Assembly (NCBI RefSeq): GCF_025836995.1
Contig: NZ_CP107546.1
Coordinates: 1,798,001-1,862,000 of the forward strand
Length of the DNA stretch: 64,000 bases
From: Microbacterium sp. M28
GTDB lineage: Bacteria > Actinomycetota > Actinomycetes > Actinomycetales > Microbacteriaceae
Direction: 5' to 3'
Shown here: one piece after another, positions 29,642-38,665 of the stretch
How positions within the stretch are numbered: the stretch's first letter is position 1
Layout of the letters: every line of letters begins with the position of its first letter
Made by a program: the position numbers and the translations under genes
Notes under the pieces: generated by a model
The model's input: only the letters and a program-made list of their open reading frames with translations
Databases searched by the model: none
What the model was told of the DNA's origin: nothing

Positions 29642-31360
29642 ATGAAACGGCATCAGAAGCTGATGGGCATCGCCGCTCTCGGCGGCGCCCTTGCACTCGC
29701 CATGAGCGCATGTGCACCAGCGGGCAATGGCGGCGGCAACGAAGGCGAGGGCGAAGGCCCCCAGACCGTCGAAGGCGCAGACTACAACCCCCAGCCCCGC
29801 GAGAACCTCGAGGCCGGCGGTGAACTGCGCATCCCCGTCTCGAACATCGCTGAGCAGCTGAACTACTTCCACGGCGACGGTGACGCACGCGTCACGCAGA
29901 TCGGCACGTGGTTCCGCCCGCAGGTCCTGCTGATGGACCCGGACGGCACGGTCAAGCCGAACCCGGCGTACCTCGACGACTACTCCTTCGGTGTCGAGGA
30001 CGGCAAGACCGTTCTGCACTTCAAGGTCAACGAGAAGGCTGTCTGGAACGACGGCACGCCGATCGACGTCACCGCGTTCAAGGCGACGTGGGAGGCCCAG
30101 AACGGCACGAACGAGGCTTACCTGCCGAACGCGACCGACGGCTGGAAGGAAATCGAGTCCGTCGAGGCCGGCGAGAACGACCGCGACGTCATCGTCACCT
30201 TCAAGGGCGAGTTCGCCTGGCCGGAGATGGTCTACTCGCAGCTGCTGCACCCGGCCGTCAACACGCCGGAGCTTTTCAACACCGCGTTCCTCGGTGACTG
30301 GCACCCGGAGTGGGGCGCAGGTCCCTACACGGTCGAGGACTACGACAAGACCGGTGGCGTCGTCACGCTCACGCCGAACCCGAAGTGGTGGGGCGAGGAG
30401 CCCCTCCTCGACAAGGTCACCTTCATCCAGATGGAGCCGACCGCTGCCGTGAACGCGCTGCGCAACGGCGAGGTCGACATGGCCGAGACCGGCAGCGCCG
30501 AGCTGCTCGCCCAGGTCGAAGACCTCGAGGGCGTCGAGACCTACAAGGGTCAGGCCACCGCGAACGCGATCTTCACGCTGAACGCTGCGAACCCTGTGCT
30601 CGCCGAGCTCGACGTCCGCAAGGCGATCTTCGAGGCGATCAACATCGAGCAGGTCAAGGAGATCGTCTTCAACGGTCTCAACTACACCGAGGAGCCCGCC
30701 GGCTCGCTCACCCTGTTCTCGTTCCAGCCCGACTACAGCAACGCGCTGGAAGAGGCCGGACGCAAGGACGGCGACACGGAGGGTGCCAACAAGCTCCTCG
30801 ACGAGGCCGGCTGGACCCTGGGCGAGGACGGCATCCGCGAGAAGGACGGTCAGAAGCTCTCGATCGTCTTCCCGGTCCACTCCGACACCGAGACCGCTCG
30901 TGCGCGTTCGCTCGCAGTGCAGTCGCAGCTCAAGGCTGTCGGCGTCGACGTGCAGATCGACCAGCGCCCGTCGGCGGAGTTCGCTGAGGACTACAACACC
31001 CAGAACGGTGACCTGTTCTTCCTCAACTTCACCTCGTCCGACCCGTTCGGTGCCGCCTGGTTCTGCCAGCTGTACTGCTCGGACAGCGGTCTGAACCTGT
31101 CGGGCACCGGCACGGAAGAGATCGACAAGATGATCCACGAGGAGCTCGAGACGATCTCGGACCCGGTGGAGCAGACCAAGAAGGCCATGGAGATGGAAGC
31201 AGAGATCTTCTCCAAGACCTGGGGCATCATCCCCGTCCTCAACGGCCCGGAGATCTGGACCGTCAAGGCGGGCCTGGCGAACCTCACGCCTGAGCCCTAC
31301 GTCGGCCTCGACCTCTTCGGCATCACGCCGGTCGAGAACGTCGGCTACGAGAAGGAGTAA
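29642..31360 (+). CDS. ABC transporter family 5 substrate-binding lipoprotein (peptide-type)
   Basis: 572 residues. A type II signal peptide ends LALAMSAC with Cys24 lipidated, followed by a Gly/Glu-rich linker. The SBP_bac_5 pattern is clear: YSFGVEDGKTVLHFKVNEKA, VWNDGTPIDVTAFKATWEAQ, GAGPYTVEDYDKTGGVVTL, NPKWWGEEPLLDKV, and DVRKAIFEAINIEQVKEIVF. It binds the solute outside the membrane and delivers it to the two permeases. Codon use is strongly biased, consistent with high expression. A strong terminator follows at 31398. The ligand is likely peptide but is not proven by sequence. Confidence 0.94.
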   Translation: MKRHQKLMGIAALGGALALAMSACAPAGNGGGNEGEGEGPQTVEGADYNPQPRENLEAGGELRIPVSNIAEQLNYFHGDGDARVTQIGTWFRPQVLLMDPDGTVKPNPAYLDDYSFGVEDGKTVLHFKVNEKAVWNDGTPIDVTAFKATWEAQNGTNEAYLPNATDGWKEIESVEAGENDRDVIVTFKGEFAWPEMVYSQLLHPAVNTPELFNTAFLGDWHPEWGAGPYTVEDYDKTGGVVTLTPNPKWWGEEPLLDKVTFIQMEPTAAVNALRNGEVDMAETGSAELLAQVEDLEGVETYKGQATANAIFTLNAANPVLAELDVRKAIFEAINIEQVKEIVFNGLNYTEEPAGSLTLFSFQPDYSNALEEAGRKDGDTEGANKLLDEAGWTLGEDGIREKDGQKLSIVFPVHSDTETARARSLAVQSQLKAVGVDVQIDQRPSAEFAEDYNTQNGDLFFLNFTSSDPFGAAWFCQLYCSDSGLNLSGTGTEEIDKMIHEELETISDPVEQTKKAMEMEAEIFSKTWGIIPVLNGPEIWTVKAGLANLTPEPYVGLDLFGITPVENVGYEKE

Positions 31361-31397
31361 TCCCTCCAGGACGCCGCGCTCGGTCGAGGCGCCCTGA

Positions 31398-31433
31398 AAC
31401 GGGGCCGGTGGTTTATCCACCGGCCCCGTTTTC
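31398..31433 (+). terminator. Rho-independent terminator of the peptide ABC operon
   Basis: AACGGGGCCGGTGG - TTTAT - CCACCGGCCCCGTT: a perfect 14-bp stem with a 5-base loop followed by TTTCG. It lies 38 bases after the binding-protein stop and before the hydrolase gene. Confidence 0.95.
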
Positions 31434-31463
31434 GTGCGCTCGAGCCGGCGAGTTCCTAAGCTG

Positions 31464-32219
31464 ATGATCGTGAAGCCCCGCGTCGTCTTCGTCCACGGCA
31501 TCCGCACCTCTCGCACGATGTGGCGCAGTCAGCTCGAGCACCTGGCGCAGCGCGAGATCGAGAGCGTCGCGGTCGATCTTCCGGGTCACGGCAGCCGGAT
31601 GGCTGAGCCGTTCACTCTGGCGGAGGCGTTCGCGACGATCGACACGGCGGTGCGGGATGCCGCGGCGCACGGGCCGGTCCTCCTAGTCGGCCATTCGATG
31701 GGCGGCCTGCTCTCGGTCGCGTACAGCGGGCAGGAGGATGCCCCGCCTCTCGCCGGGCTGATCGGGGCGTCCTGCACGGCGCTCCCCCGGGGTGTCGCAC
31801 TGACGACCTATCGCTTCCTCGCCCAGCAGTTCGACGCTCTTCCCGATCGCGGGATGTGGCTGACCAAGCGGGTGCTGTACGCCACGCTGCCCGAGGATAC
31901 GCGCGCCGACTTCGAGGCCGGTGGTTACGCTCTCGACACCCAGGGGGTGGCGCTCGCCAGCCTGGCCGACCTCGACCTCACGACCTCGCTCCCCCGCATC
32001 CGCATCCCGGTGTGGTGGATCAACGGACAGTTCGATCAGCTGCGCATGCACGAGCGGCTCTTCCAGCAGTTGGCCCCGCATTCCGAGCTCATCGTCGTGC
32101 CGCGCACCACGCACCTCGTCACGGCGATGCGACCTGTAGTGTTCAACGCGCTGCTGGATCTGGCCGTCGCGACCCTCGAGCGGGACGCTGCGGACAGCTC
32201 TTCGCGACAAACCTGGTAA
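31464..32219 (+). CDS. Alpha/beta-fold hydrolase
   Basis: 251 residues from the ATG at 31464. The oxyanion-hole strand is VVFVHGIRTSRTMWRSQL, the nucleophile elbow is VGHSMGGLLSVAYS (Ser), the acid is in VWWINGQFDQLR, and the catalytic His in PRTTHLVTAMRP. No signal peptide, so cytosolic. It lies between the ABC terminator and rpsT and is probably independent of both; substrate unknown. A GTG-free upstream in-frame ATG at 31434 falls inside the terminator tail and is unlikely to be used. Confidence 0.88.
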   Translation: MIVKPRVVFVHGIRTSRTMWRSQLEHLAQREIESVAVDLPGHGSRMAEPFTLAEAFATIDTAVRDAAAHGPVLLVGHSMGGLLSVAYSGQEDAPPLAGLIGASCTALPRGVALTTYRFLAQQFDALPDRGMWLTKRVLYATLPEDTRADFEAGGYALDTQGVALASLADLDLTTSLPRIRIPVWWINGQFDQLRMHERLFQQLAPHSELIVVPRTTHLVTAMRPVVFNALLDLAVATLERDAADSSSRQTW

Positions 32220-32327
32220 GCTTGCTTCTTGGCTTGCGTGTGGGTGAACCCCTCACGACCGCTGGACAGCAGCCCCTCTACTGCTCCCGGCATTCCCAAT
32301 CCCATCTCTGAACGAAAGCTTCCACGC

Positions 32328-32588
32328 GTGGCAAACATCAAGTCGCAGATCAAGCGCATCAAGACCAACGAGAAGGCGACGGCCCGCAACAAGGCTGTCA
32401 AGTCCGAGCTCAAGACCGCCGTCCGCCAGACCCGCACGGCCATCGCCGCCGGCGACAAGGCCGCAGCCGAGGCCGCGCTGAAGAAGGCGACCAAGAAGCT
32501 CGACAAGGCCGTCAGCAAGGGCGTCATCCACGAGAACCAGGCCGCGAACCGCAAGTCGTCGATCGCGAAGCAGGTCGCCGCTCTCTGA
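32328..32588 (+). CDS. rpsT: 30S ribosomal protein S20
   Basis: 86 residues from the GTG at 32328: [20 protein letters not shown], then a Lys/Ala-rich helical body ([20 protein letters not shown]) and [20 protein letters not shown], the family C-terminus. It binds the 5' domain of 16S rRNA. It is monocistronic, with about 108 bases of leader after the hydrolase gene and a terminator directly after the stop. Confidence 0.97.
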   Translation: MANIKSQIKRIKTNEKATARNKAVKSELKTAVRQTRTAIAAGDKAAAEAALKKATKKLDKAVSKGVIHENQAANRKSSIAKQVAAL

Positions 32589-32600
32589 GCCGCATCATCC

Positions 32601-32633
32601 GAAAGCCCGTCCCGTTCGCGGGGCGGGCTTTCG
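32601..32633. terminator. Bidirectional terminator between rpsT and holA
   Basis: GAAAGCCCG and CGGGCTTTC form a 9-bp stem continued by an imperfect TCCCG/CGGGG segment around a TTCG loop; T-rich sequence follows on the plus strand and it is reached from holA on the minus strand as well. Confidence 0.85.
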
Positions 32634-32670
32634 TCGTTCCGCCTGCTTCGCTCGCCCCGGGATCGCTGCG

Positions 32671-33702
32671 CTACTCGGCGAACGGCGCGCGCGTGGCGAT
32701 GACCGTCACCATGCGCTCCAGCGCGAAGATCGGGTCGCGCGCGGCGCCCTTCACCTCGGCATCCGCCCGCGCGGTCGCCTGGATCGCGAGTCCGAGCGAT
32801 CGCTCGTTCCATCCGGCCAGGTCGCGCCGGGCCCGGTCGATCTGCCAGTCCTTCATGCCCAGGCGGGTCGCGATCTCGCGGCTCGAACCGCGGATGCCGG
32901 CGACCTTGGCCATGGTGCGCAGCTTCATAGCGAACGCGGCGACCATCGGCACCGGATCGGCGCCGGAGGCCAGGGCATGCCGGAGCGAGACGAGCGCCTC
33001 GCCGTAGCGTCCGGCGATCGCCGTGTCGGCGACCACGAAGGCGGAGACTTCGACGCGTCCGCCGTAGTACTTCGTGACCACGTCTTCGGAGACATCGCCC
33101 TCGACGTCGTTGATCAGCTGCTGGCACGCGGAGGCGAGCTCGGTGAGATCGTCGGAGAAGGCGGAGACCAGCGCACGCAGCGCCTGCGGGTGGATGCGCT
33201 TGCCAGCGGCCTTGAACTCGCCGGCGGCGAAGTCGAAGCGGTCGCCGTCCCGCTTGACGGCCGGGCACGCGATCTCGATGCCCCCGCCGGTGCCGGCTCT
33301 GAGAGCGTCGAGGAGCTTCTTCCCGCGGACGCTCGCGCCGGTGTGGCGCAGGACGACGGTCGCCCCCTCCTGTGGGTTGTCGAGGTAGGACACGGCCTCC
33401 TGCAGGAAGGCGTCGGAGCACTTCTCGACGCCGGAGACGCGGACCAACCGCGGCTCTCCGAACAGCGACGGCGAGGTGACGGCCAGCAGCGTTCCTGCGG
33501 CGTAGTCGTCGGCACGGATGTCGCTCACCTCGAGTGCCGGATCCTCGGCGCGCAGATACTCGCGGATGCCGGCGATGGCGCGCTCAGCGCATACCTCTTC
33601 GGGTCCGGAGACGAGCACCAGAGGCGCCGGACGCGGCTCTCGCCAGGATACCTGCGGGATCTTCGCCGCCGCTTTGCGTGCGGGGGTGCGAGCGGCTGCC
33701 AT
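32671..33702 (-). CDS. holA: DNA polymerase III subunit delta
   Basis: Clamp-loader subunit that opens the sliding clamp. 343 residues from the ATG at 33702 (MAAARTPARKAAAKI). Family features are the N-terminal LVLVSGPEEVCAERAIAGIR, SPSLFGEPRLVRVSGVEK, YLDNPQEGATVVLRHTG, and the helical C-terminus with LRTMAKVAGIRGSSREIATR and MKDWQIDRARRDL. It follows comEC by ten bases, the standard comEA-comEC-holA order. The C-terminal ATRAPFAE ends at a TAG. Confidence 0.93.
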   Translation of the reverse strand: MAAARTPARKAAAKIPQVSWREPRPAPLVLVSGPEEVCAERAIAGIREYLRAEDPALEVSDIRADDYAAGTLLAVTSPSLFGEPRLVRVSGVEKCSDAFLQEAVSYLDNPQEGATVVLRHTGASVRGKKLLDALRAGTGGGIEIACPAVKRDGDRFDFAAGEFKAAGKRIHPQALRALVSAFSDDLTELASACQQLINDVEGDVSEDVVTKYYGGRVEVSAFVVADTAIAGRYGEALVSLRHALASGADPVPMVAAFAMKLRTMAKVAGIRGSSREIATRLGMKDWQIDRARRDLAGWNERSLGLAIQATARADAEVKGAARDPIFALERMVTVIATRAPFAE

Positions 33703-33712
33703 AGATTCCAGC

Positions 33713-36043
33713 CTACCCGGGGCCACCGACCTCGGCCGGTGCGTCACCGGCATCCGAACGCTCCGACCAGACGACCAGTTCGTCGTCGCGCCTGCCCACC
33801 AGGACGCGCCCCTGCAGGTCGGTGCGCAGCGTGATCGCTCCAGCGGCCGCGACGAGGTCCAGAGTCTCCTCCCGTGGATGCCCGTAGTCGTTGTCGATCC
33901 CGACGTTCACGATCGCGATGGCAGGATCCAGGAGCGCGTACAGTCCGGCATCCTGATCCGCGCTGCCGTGGTGGGCGACCTTGACCACCGGATACGGCGG
34001 GCGGAGCATGCCCGATGCGGCGAGCAGCCGTTGCGGTGTCGCCGAGAGATCGCCGAGGAACAGCGACCGCGGCAGGTCCGCGCCCTCGAACTCCATCACG
34101 ACGCTCGCATCGTTGCCGGACGGGAACGCCGCCTGCTGCGCCCGCGGCCAGAGCACCCGCCACTGAGCCGTACCGAGCTGCCCGCTCTGCCCTACCGATG
34201 CCTCGACCAGGGCTGCACCGCCGGTCATGAGCTCGCTCAGCAGGTGCCTGTCCTCCGGCTCGCCTACGGGTCCGTGCAGCACCGTGTCGACGCGCCCGAT
34301 CAGCGCAGCAGCGCCCCCGGCATGATCGAGATCGAAGTGCGTCAGGACGAGCAGGTCGACGTGGTCGACGCCGAGGGAGCCGAGGCACCGCGACAGCGGT
34401 TCGGGTTCGGGCCCGGTGTCGATCACGGCGATGCGCGCGTCCGAGCGGATGACCAGTGCGTCGCCCTGACCCACATCGCACGCCGCGATGGACCAGTGCT
34501 CAGGAACCGCGACGACCGCGAGCGGTCCGTCCAGCACGACTCGGGCGCCGCCCAGCGCCAGGGCGATGACGAGCACGGCGCTCGCGGAGCGCAGCAGGCT
34601 GCGAGGCGGCACCGAGCCAGATCGACCACGGCACAGCACGATCGCGCAGGCCGCGCTGAGCACGAGGACGATGGCCGACGTCGCCAGGCCAGGGACCACG
34701 AGCAGTTCGGCTCCGGGGATCTGTGCGGTGGTGGTGGCCGTCGTCGCGATCCACGCGGCGGGGAGCCAGGCGGCCGCAGCCAAGGCATCAGCGACAGCAG
34801 GAACCGGTGCGGCCAGGCACGCGAGCAGTCCGACGACCGTGGCGATCGGTGCGGCCGGCGCGGCGAGCATGTTCGCCGCGACGCCGATCAGTGACTGCTG
34901 CTCGGCGAACAGCGCGATGATCGGCCCGCACACCAGTTGTGCCGCGATCGGGACCGCGATGCCGAGCGCCAGGACCTGCGGCAGCCAGCGTCCCAGCCCT
35001 CGCGCGATCGACGGCGCGAGCAGGATGAGCGCTCCTGTCGCCGCCGCCGACAGGGCGAAACCCGGCGTCGCGGCGAGCCATGGATCGGCGACGAGGATGC
35101 CGACGATCGCGAGGCACAGCACGCTCACACCGGCCGTGGGCTTCCCCAGCAGGATGGACAGCATGCCCAGCGCCGCCATCGTTCCCGCCCGGATCACACT
35201 CGGCTCCGGAGTCACGAGGACCACGAAGGACGCCAGCGCGCCCAGTGCCACGAGCACACGCAGGCGGCGCCCACCACCGCACAGCGCGACGAGCCAGAAC
35301 GCCGCCGCCACGACGATCGCGCAGTTCGCGCCGCTGACAGCGGTCAGGTGCGAGAGACCGCTGGTGAGCATGGCATCGTTCAGCTCGGCGGACACCGCGG
35401 TCGTGTCGCCCACGGCGAGCCCCGGCAGCAGGGCGGCGCCGGGCTCTGGGAGCCGTGCAGCGCGTTCCACGAACTCGGCCCGGGTCGTTGCGGCGACGGC
35501 GAAGAGGCCGCGAGCAGGCGCGGGCACCTCGGCCGAGCTCGCGAACACCACGAGAGCGGCGCGCTCGGACGGCTCGCTGGCCATCACCTGCCCGAGCACC
35601 CGTATCCGCGCGCCGAGATCGGCGCCGTCCAGCCCGTCGATGCCGACTCGCACCGGGATCGACAGAGCGCGCTCCGATCCGGTCGGCCCGATCAGCACGG
35701 TCTGCGCGTCGAACCAGCTGCGCCCGTCCGATCCGATCGTGCTCGAAGACGTGACCTCCGCCTCCACACTGACGATCCGGCCGTCGAGCGCGGCCGCATC
35801 CGCGCGCACCGGCGCGGCGAGAGCGCAGGTCAACGCGACCGCCGCGGCGCCGGCACAGGCCAGAGCCGCCAGTGGCGCCCACCCATGCCGATACGACTTC
35901 CACGCCACCACGACGAGTACCGTGCCGACGACAAACGCGCCTGCCACCAACCACCAGCCTGCTGCGGGCAGGAACGCGCACGTGAGCGCGACCGCCCATG
36001 CCGCAGCAGCCACGGGTACGAGGCGCAGGTCGCGCCGGCTCAC
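33713..36043 (-). CDS. comEC: ComEC/Rec2-family competence / DNA channel protein
   Basis: 776 residues from the GTG at 36043. An N-terminal hydrophobic and OB-like part is followed by the competence domain with SGLSHLTAVSGANCAIVVAA, then multiple membrane helices. The C-terminal metallo-beta-lactamase domain has VGQGDALVIRSDARIAVIDT, LLVLTHFDLDHAGGAAAL and VVKVAHHGSADQ. In transformable bacteria ComEC passes single-stranded DNA across the membrane. Its usual operon partner comEA is not adjacent but about 5.5 kb away; a 22-codon comEA remnant overlaps this start by GTGA, so the original coupling signal survives. Whether the gene is expressed from the duplicated comEA promoter region is inference. 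Confidence 0.93.
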   Translation of the reverse strand: MSRRDLRLVPVAAAAWAVALTCAFLPAAGWWLVAGAFVVGTVLVVVAWKSYRHGWAPLAALACAGAAAVALTCALAAPVRADAAALDGRIVSVEAEVTSSSTIGSDGRSWFDAQTVLIGPTGSERALSIPVRVGIDGLDGADLGARIRVLGQVMASEPSERAALVVFASSAEVPAPARGLFAVAATTRAEFVERAARLPEPGAALLPGLAVGDTTAVSAELNDAMLTSGLSHLTAVSGANCAIVVAAAFWLVALCGGGRRLRVLVALGALASFVVLVTPEPSVIRAGTMAALGMLSILLGKPTAGVSVLCLAIVGILVADPWLAATPGFALSAAATGALILLAPSIARGLGRWLPQVLALGIAVPIAAQLVCGPIIALFAEQQSLIGVAANMLAAPAAPIATVVGLLACLAAPVPAVADALAAAAWLPAAWIATTATTTAQIPGAELLVVPGLATSAIVLVLSAACAIVLCRGRSGSVPPRSLLRSASAVLVIALALGGARVVLDGPLAVVAVPEHWSIAACDVGQGDALVIRSDARIAVIDTGPEPEPLSRCLGSLGVDHVDLLVLTHFDLDHAGGAAALIGRVDTVLHGPVGEPEDRHLLSELMTGGAALVEASVGQSGQLGTAQWRVLWPRAQQAAFPSGNDASVVMEFEGADLPRSLFLGDLSATPQRLLAASGMLRPPYPVVKVAHHGSADQDAGLYALLDPAIAIVNVGIDNDYGHPREETLDLVAAAGAITLRTDLQGRVLVGRRDDELVVWSERSDAGDAPAEVGGPG

Positions 36044-36108
36044 ACCCGCACCCGCGACCTCGCCGCTACCCGCGGGCGCGGTTGGGGCGTCTCGGAATCG
36101 GCTGGCAC
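36040..36108 (-). pseudogene. Internally deleted comEA remnant before comEC
   Basis: A 22-codon frame beginning VPADSETPQPRPR, nearly the same as the intact ComEA N-terminus at 42177 (MPAESETPQPRPR), and ending in RVRV with the same GTGCGGGTGTGAG end as intact comEA (KVRV). The roughly 180 codons between are missing. Its TGA overlaps the comEC GTG start. It therefore marks the original comEA position and keeps translational coupling. Confidence 0.8.
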
Positions 36109-36204
36109 TCCGCCACGGTACGCACACGTTCGGGCCAGCGATCCGGCGATTCCGGCATCCGTGGACAGCTCCAGGGATGCCGGGAGCAGTGCAGGACGAG
36201 TGGT
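36071..36204. repeat. Direct repeat, copy A (comEC side of the island)
   Basis: This 134-bp segment aligns without gaps to 42140-42273 (constant offset 6069) at roughly 80% identity counted by eye. It covers the start of the comEA remnant, its upstream region, a hairpin (CCGGCATCC ... GGATGCCGG) and ends at GTGCAGGACGAGTGGT. Both copies have the same orientation and bound the accessory genes between them. Confidence 0.9.
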
Positions 36205-36739
36205 TCGGGTAACGCTGCTCTCCTGATCCGACGGAAACTTCTGCGTCAGCGGTCGCCCGTCTCGACACGTCGATTCAGCATCGGAGCGATGCTGAATCAT
36301 GCCGTGAAGGCGAAGAACTTCGTTCGCTTTCGCTGGCGTCTCCCTCGCCGTGGCCACGCTCGCAGGGCGCACACAACCAGCCCGCCAGTACGCCAGCGCT
36401 TCAAGTGGCAGATCCGACGCCGACGCCCGTACGAGTCCCGCACGGCAGCCGAGCGCGACGCCGACGAACATGACTCCATCGCGTACCTCCCGACCACCAT
36501 CGCCGCAGCAGCCGGCGGATTCGTCGCGAGCATCAGGGCCGAACTGCTGGAGGTGCCGCAGCTCGTCGCCGCCTTCGGGGACGCGATAGGCGCGCACCAG
36601 CGGCGCGGCCGCTTGCCGATCCGCCTCCCGGTGGCATCGATCGCGCTCACCGCGCAGGAGACAACTTCGCCGCAACTGGCGCTCACTGTGGGAATGGCAC
36701 CTGGGCGAGTTTCCTCAGCGGGACTGACGTACCGGCTTC
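36205..36739. other. Gene-poor stretch inside the island
   Basis: No reading frame here is convincing on either strand. Frames on the minus strand are Arg/Cys-rich, and the plus-strand frame through 36270-36750 (with VASIRAELLEVPQLVAAFGD) matches no family I know. It probably holds degenerate sequence and the 5' flank of copy A. Confidence 0.5.
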
Positions 36740-38038
36740 TCACTGCTTCGTGAGGAAGTCCTTATGCACCCAGCCGGTCTTTCCGGCGTAAGTGACCTTG
36801 CGCCAGGAACCGTTCGACGCCAGGATCTGGCCGACGCTCTTGCCCTTGGGGATCGTCAGCAGTGGCTTCTGGCTCGTCGATGCCGTGGGCCTCAGGCTCA
36901 GCGCCGCCGTGGTCTTGTAGGTGGCCGGCTGCTGGGCAGGCGCGGGTTTCGGCGCCGGGGACGTCGCGGTCGACTTCGCGAGATAGTCGCTCTGCACCCA
37001 GCCGGTCTTCCCGGCGTAGGCGACCTTGCGCCACGAACCACTCGACGCGAGGATCTGGCCCACGTCCTTGCCCTTCGGGATCGTCAGCAGTGGCTTCTGG
37101 CTCGTCGATGCCGTGGGCCGCAGGTTCAACGCCGCCGTTGTCTTGTACGTCACCTTGGACGGAACCGGCGCAGGCGCCGGCGCCGGCGCCTGCGCCGGAG
37201 GCTTCGGCGTCGTGACGGCGGGGCGAGTCGGGCTGAGCAGCCAGTTCGCGATCCATCCGCTGCGTGCACCCGCCTTGACCGGCAGGAACGAGGTGGAGAC
37301 TTGGCCCGGTACCGCCGTGACCATGGTGCCGGCGGCGAGCTTCACGACGACGGCCGTTGAAGTCGATGCCCCTGCGCGCAGGTTCACCGCTCCGGTCGTG
37401 TAATACGTGCAGGTGCTGGGTGCCGTCTTGGCCGTGATCCGGGTAGCCTTCCCCGCCACGTCGATGCCGCGGCTCTTCAGCCAAGGGACTGGATCGAGCT
37501 GCTTGTACCCGCCCGACGCAGCGTGCTCCCAGAGCTCCAGGTGCAGATGCGGGCCGTTGGTGTTTCCGCTCATGCCCACCGAGCTGATCCGCTGCCCGGC
37601 CTTGACGATTTGACCGACCTTCACGTGGGTCGTCGCCGACCAGACATGCAGGTACTTCGTCGTGTACGTGGTCTTGCCAACGGTGTGACGGATGTCGATG
37701 TGCCCGGCGACCGAGCTGGTTCCCGATACGGTCGCCGTGACGACGCCTGCGGCGACGGCATAGATCGGCGAACCGTTCTTGGTCGCGAGGTCGACGCCGC
37801 CGTGCGACGTGGTGGCTCCTGGCATCGGCATGCAGCGCGGACCCTGCCACGCGGAAACGTCGTATGACTTCGACGCGAGAGGCAACACGAAGGTCGTCGC
37901 CGCGGGTACGGCAGTCTGTATCCCAGAGACGGGCGCAGCGACAGGCACAGCAGCGGCTGCGGCGGCCGGGGATAGACCTGCGGAGCCCAGCGCGATCGCC
38001 GTCGCAAGAGCCAGTGCATGACGGGATCTGAGTTTCAT
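36740..38038 (-). CDS. Secreted M23-family peptidase with three bacterial SH3 domains
   Basis: 432 residues. A Sec signal peptide (MKLRSRHALALATAIALGSA) is followed by an M23 domain with zinc ligands in TTSHGGVDLAT and NGPHLHLELWEHA, then an SH3-like domain (GAVNLRAGASTSTAVVVKLA). A Pro/Ala-rich linker (PKPPAQAPAPAPAP) and two more SH3 domains of about 60 residues follow; these differ at only about eight positions, e.g. both contain LRPTASTSQKPLLTIPKGK. It is probably a cell-wall endopeptidase anchored by its SH3 domains. The ATG at 38038 avoids an unlikely N-terminal extension. The nearly identical repeats suggest recent internal duplication. Confidence 0.9.
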   Translation of the reverse strand: MKLRSRHALALATAIALGSAGLSPAAAAAAVPVAAPVSGIQTAVPAATTFVLPLASKSYDVSAWQGPRCMPMPGATTSHGGVDLATKNGSPIYAVAAGVVTATVSGTSSVAGHIDIRHTVGKTTYTTKYLHVWSATTHVKVGQIVKAGQRISSVGMSGNTNGPHLHLELWEHAASGGYKQLDPVPWLKSRGIDVAGKATRITAKTAPSTCTYYTTGAVNLRAGASTSTAVVVKLAAGTMVTAVPGQVSTSFLPVKAGARSGWIANWLLSPTRPAVTTPKPPAQAPAPAPAPVPSKVTYKTTAALNLRPTASTSQKPLLTIPKGKDVGQILASSGSWRKVAYAGKTGWVQSDYLAKSTATSPAPKPAPAQQPATYKTTAALSLRPTASTSQKPLLTIPKGKSVGQILASNGSWRKVTYAGKTGWVHKDFLTKQ

Positions 38039-38244
38039 GATTCTCCGGTCAGAGAGGGATCGCGCGGTGGGGTGCGCAGCGTTCACGACATTACTGGTGT
38101 GGCCGCATTCACCGCCAGTGACGAGTGGAAACGGCTCATCCACTCGTTTTCGAGCGCCCGGGTTGTTGAACTCGTGCTCAGCCCCATCTCACTTCAAGGG
38201 GTGTGCTTCTCACCGCCGAAATTCACCATTGTCCGCGCTATCGG
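38039..38244. other. Low-GC spacer upstream of the peptidase gene
   Basis: About 200 bases of visibly lower GC content than the backbone between the M23 gene and the IS3 remnant. No gene is supported; it should contain the M23 promoter. No clear terminal inverted repeat was found for the IS fragment. Confidence 0.4.
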
Positions 38245-38538
38245 AGCCCAGCCCGTTTTTTCCGGCGTTGAGAGCGAATCGGCTCGGTTAGGGCGCTCAG
38301 AACCGCCTGTTTCGCCGAGGCGCAGGGATCTGATCTGCGGCAAGGTCGAGGACCAGCGGGAACATCATTTGGGGAGTGACGCCTGCGACAGATCGGCGGC
38401 CGCTCTCCGCAGACTCTCGTTCTCTTGCTCGAGCAGTCGGATGCGTTTCTTCGCTTCACGCAGCTCGGCCGTGTCGGCCTGGGTCACACCGGGTTTCATG
38501 CCGTCGTCGACGTCCTCGATCTTCGACCACTGTTGCAG
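38245..38538 (-). pseudogene. IS3-family transposase remnant (OrfA C-terminus and frameshifted OrfB start)
   Basis: Minus-strand codons from 38538 to 38365 read LQQWSKIEDVDDGMKPGVTQ, AELREAKKRIRLLEQENESL, RRAAADLSQASLPK: the C-terminal half of an IS3-type OrfA including its leucine-zipper-like helix. OrfB begins in overlap at 38368 or 38365 with MFPLVLDLAADQIP, as in IS3 elements, then loses frame; traces such as SAKQA continue in another frame to about 38245. The OrfA helix-turn-helix half and nearly all of OrfB, with the DDE domain, are gone. It cannot transpose. Confidence 0.85.
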
Positions 38539-38665
38539 GTACCGCTCGGAGACGTCGGGCATGTTGACCATCCTCCGCGAGAACCGGAATCCGCACAGAT
38601 CAAGAATCAACCAAACCGACTGCAGTCCCTAACGTCGCGCGTGGTTCTCCGATCACACCACGAAA

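Noticed and set aside
27444..29888. Minus-strand frame of over 800 codons opposite the ABC ATPase
   Set aside because: Antisense shadow of the fused ATP-binding protein; no start context or family resemblance.
35998..36753. Plus-strand frame of about 250 codons upstream of the M23 gene
   Set aside because: Its 5' part runs antisense to comEC, the repeat and the comEA remnant; composition is Arg-rich and no family pattern is recognised.
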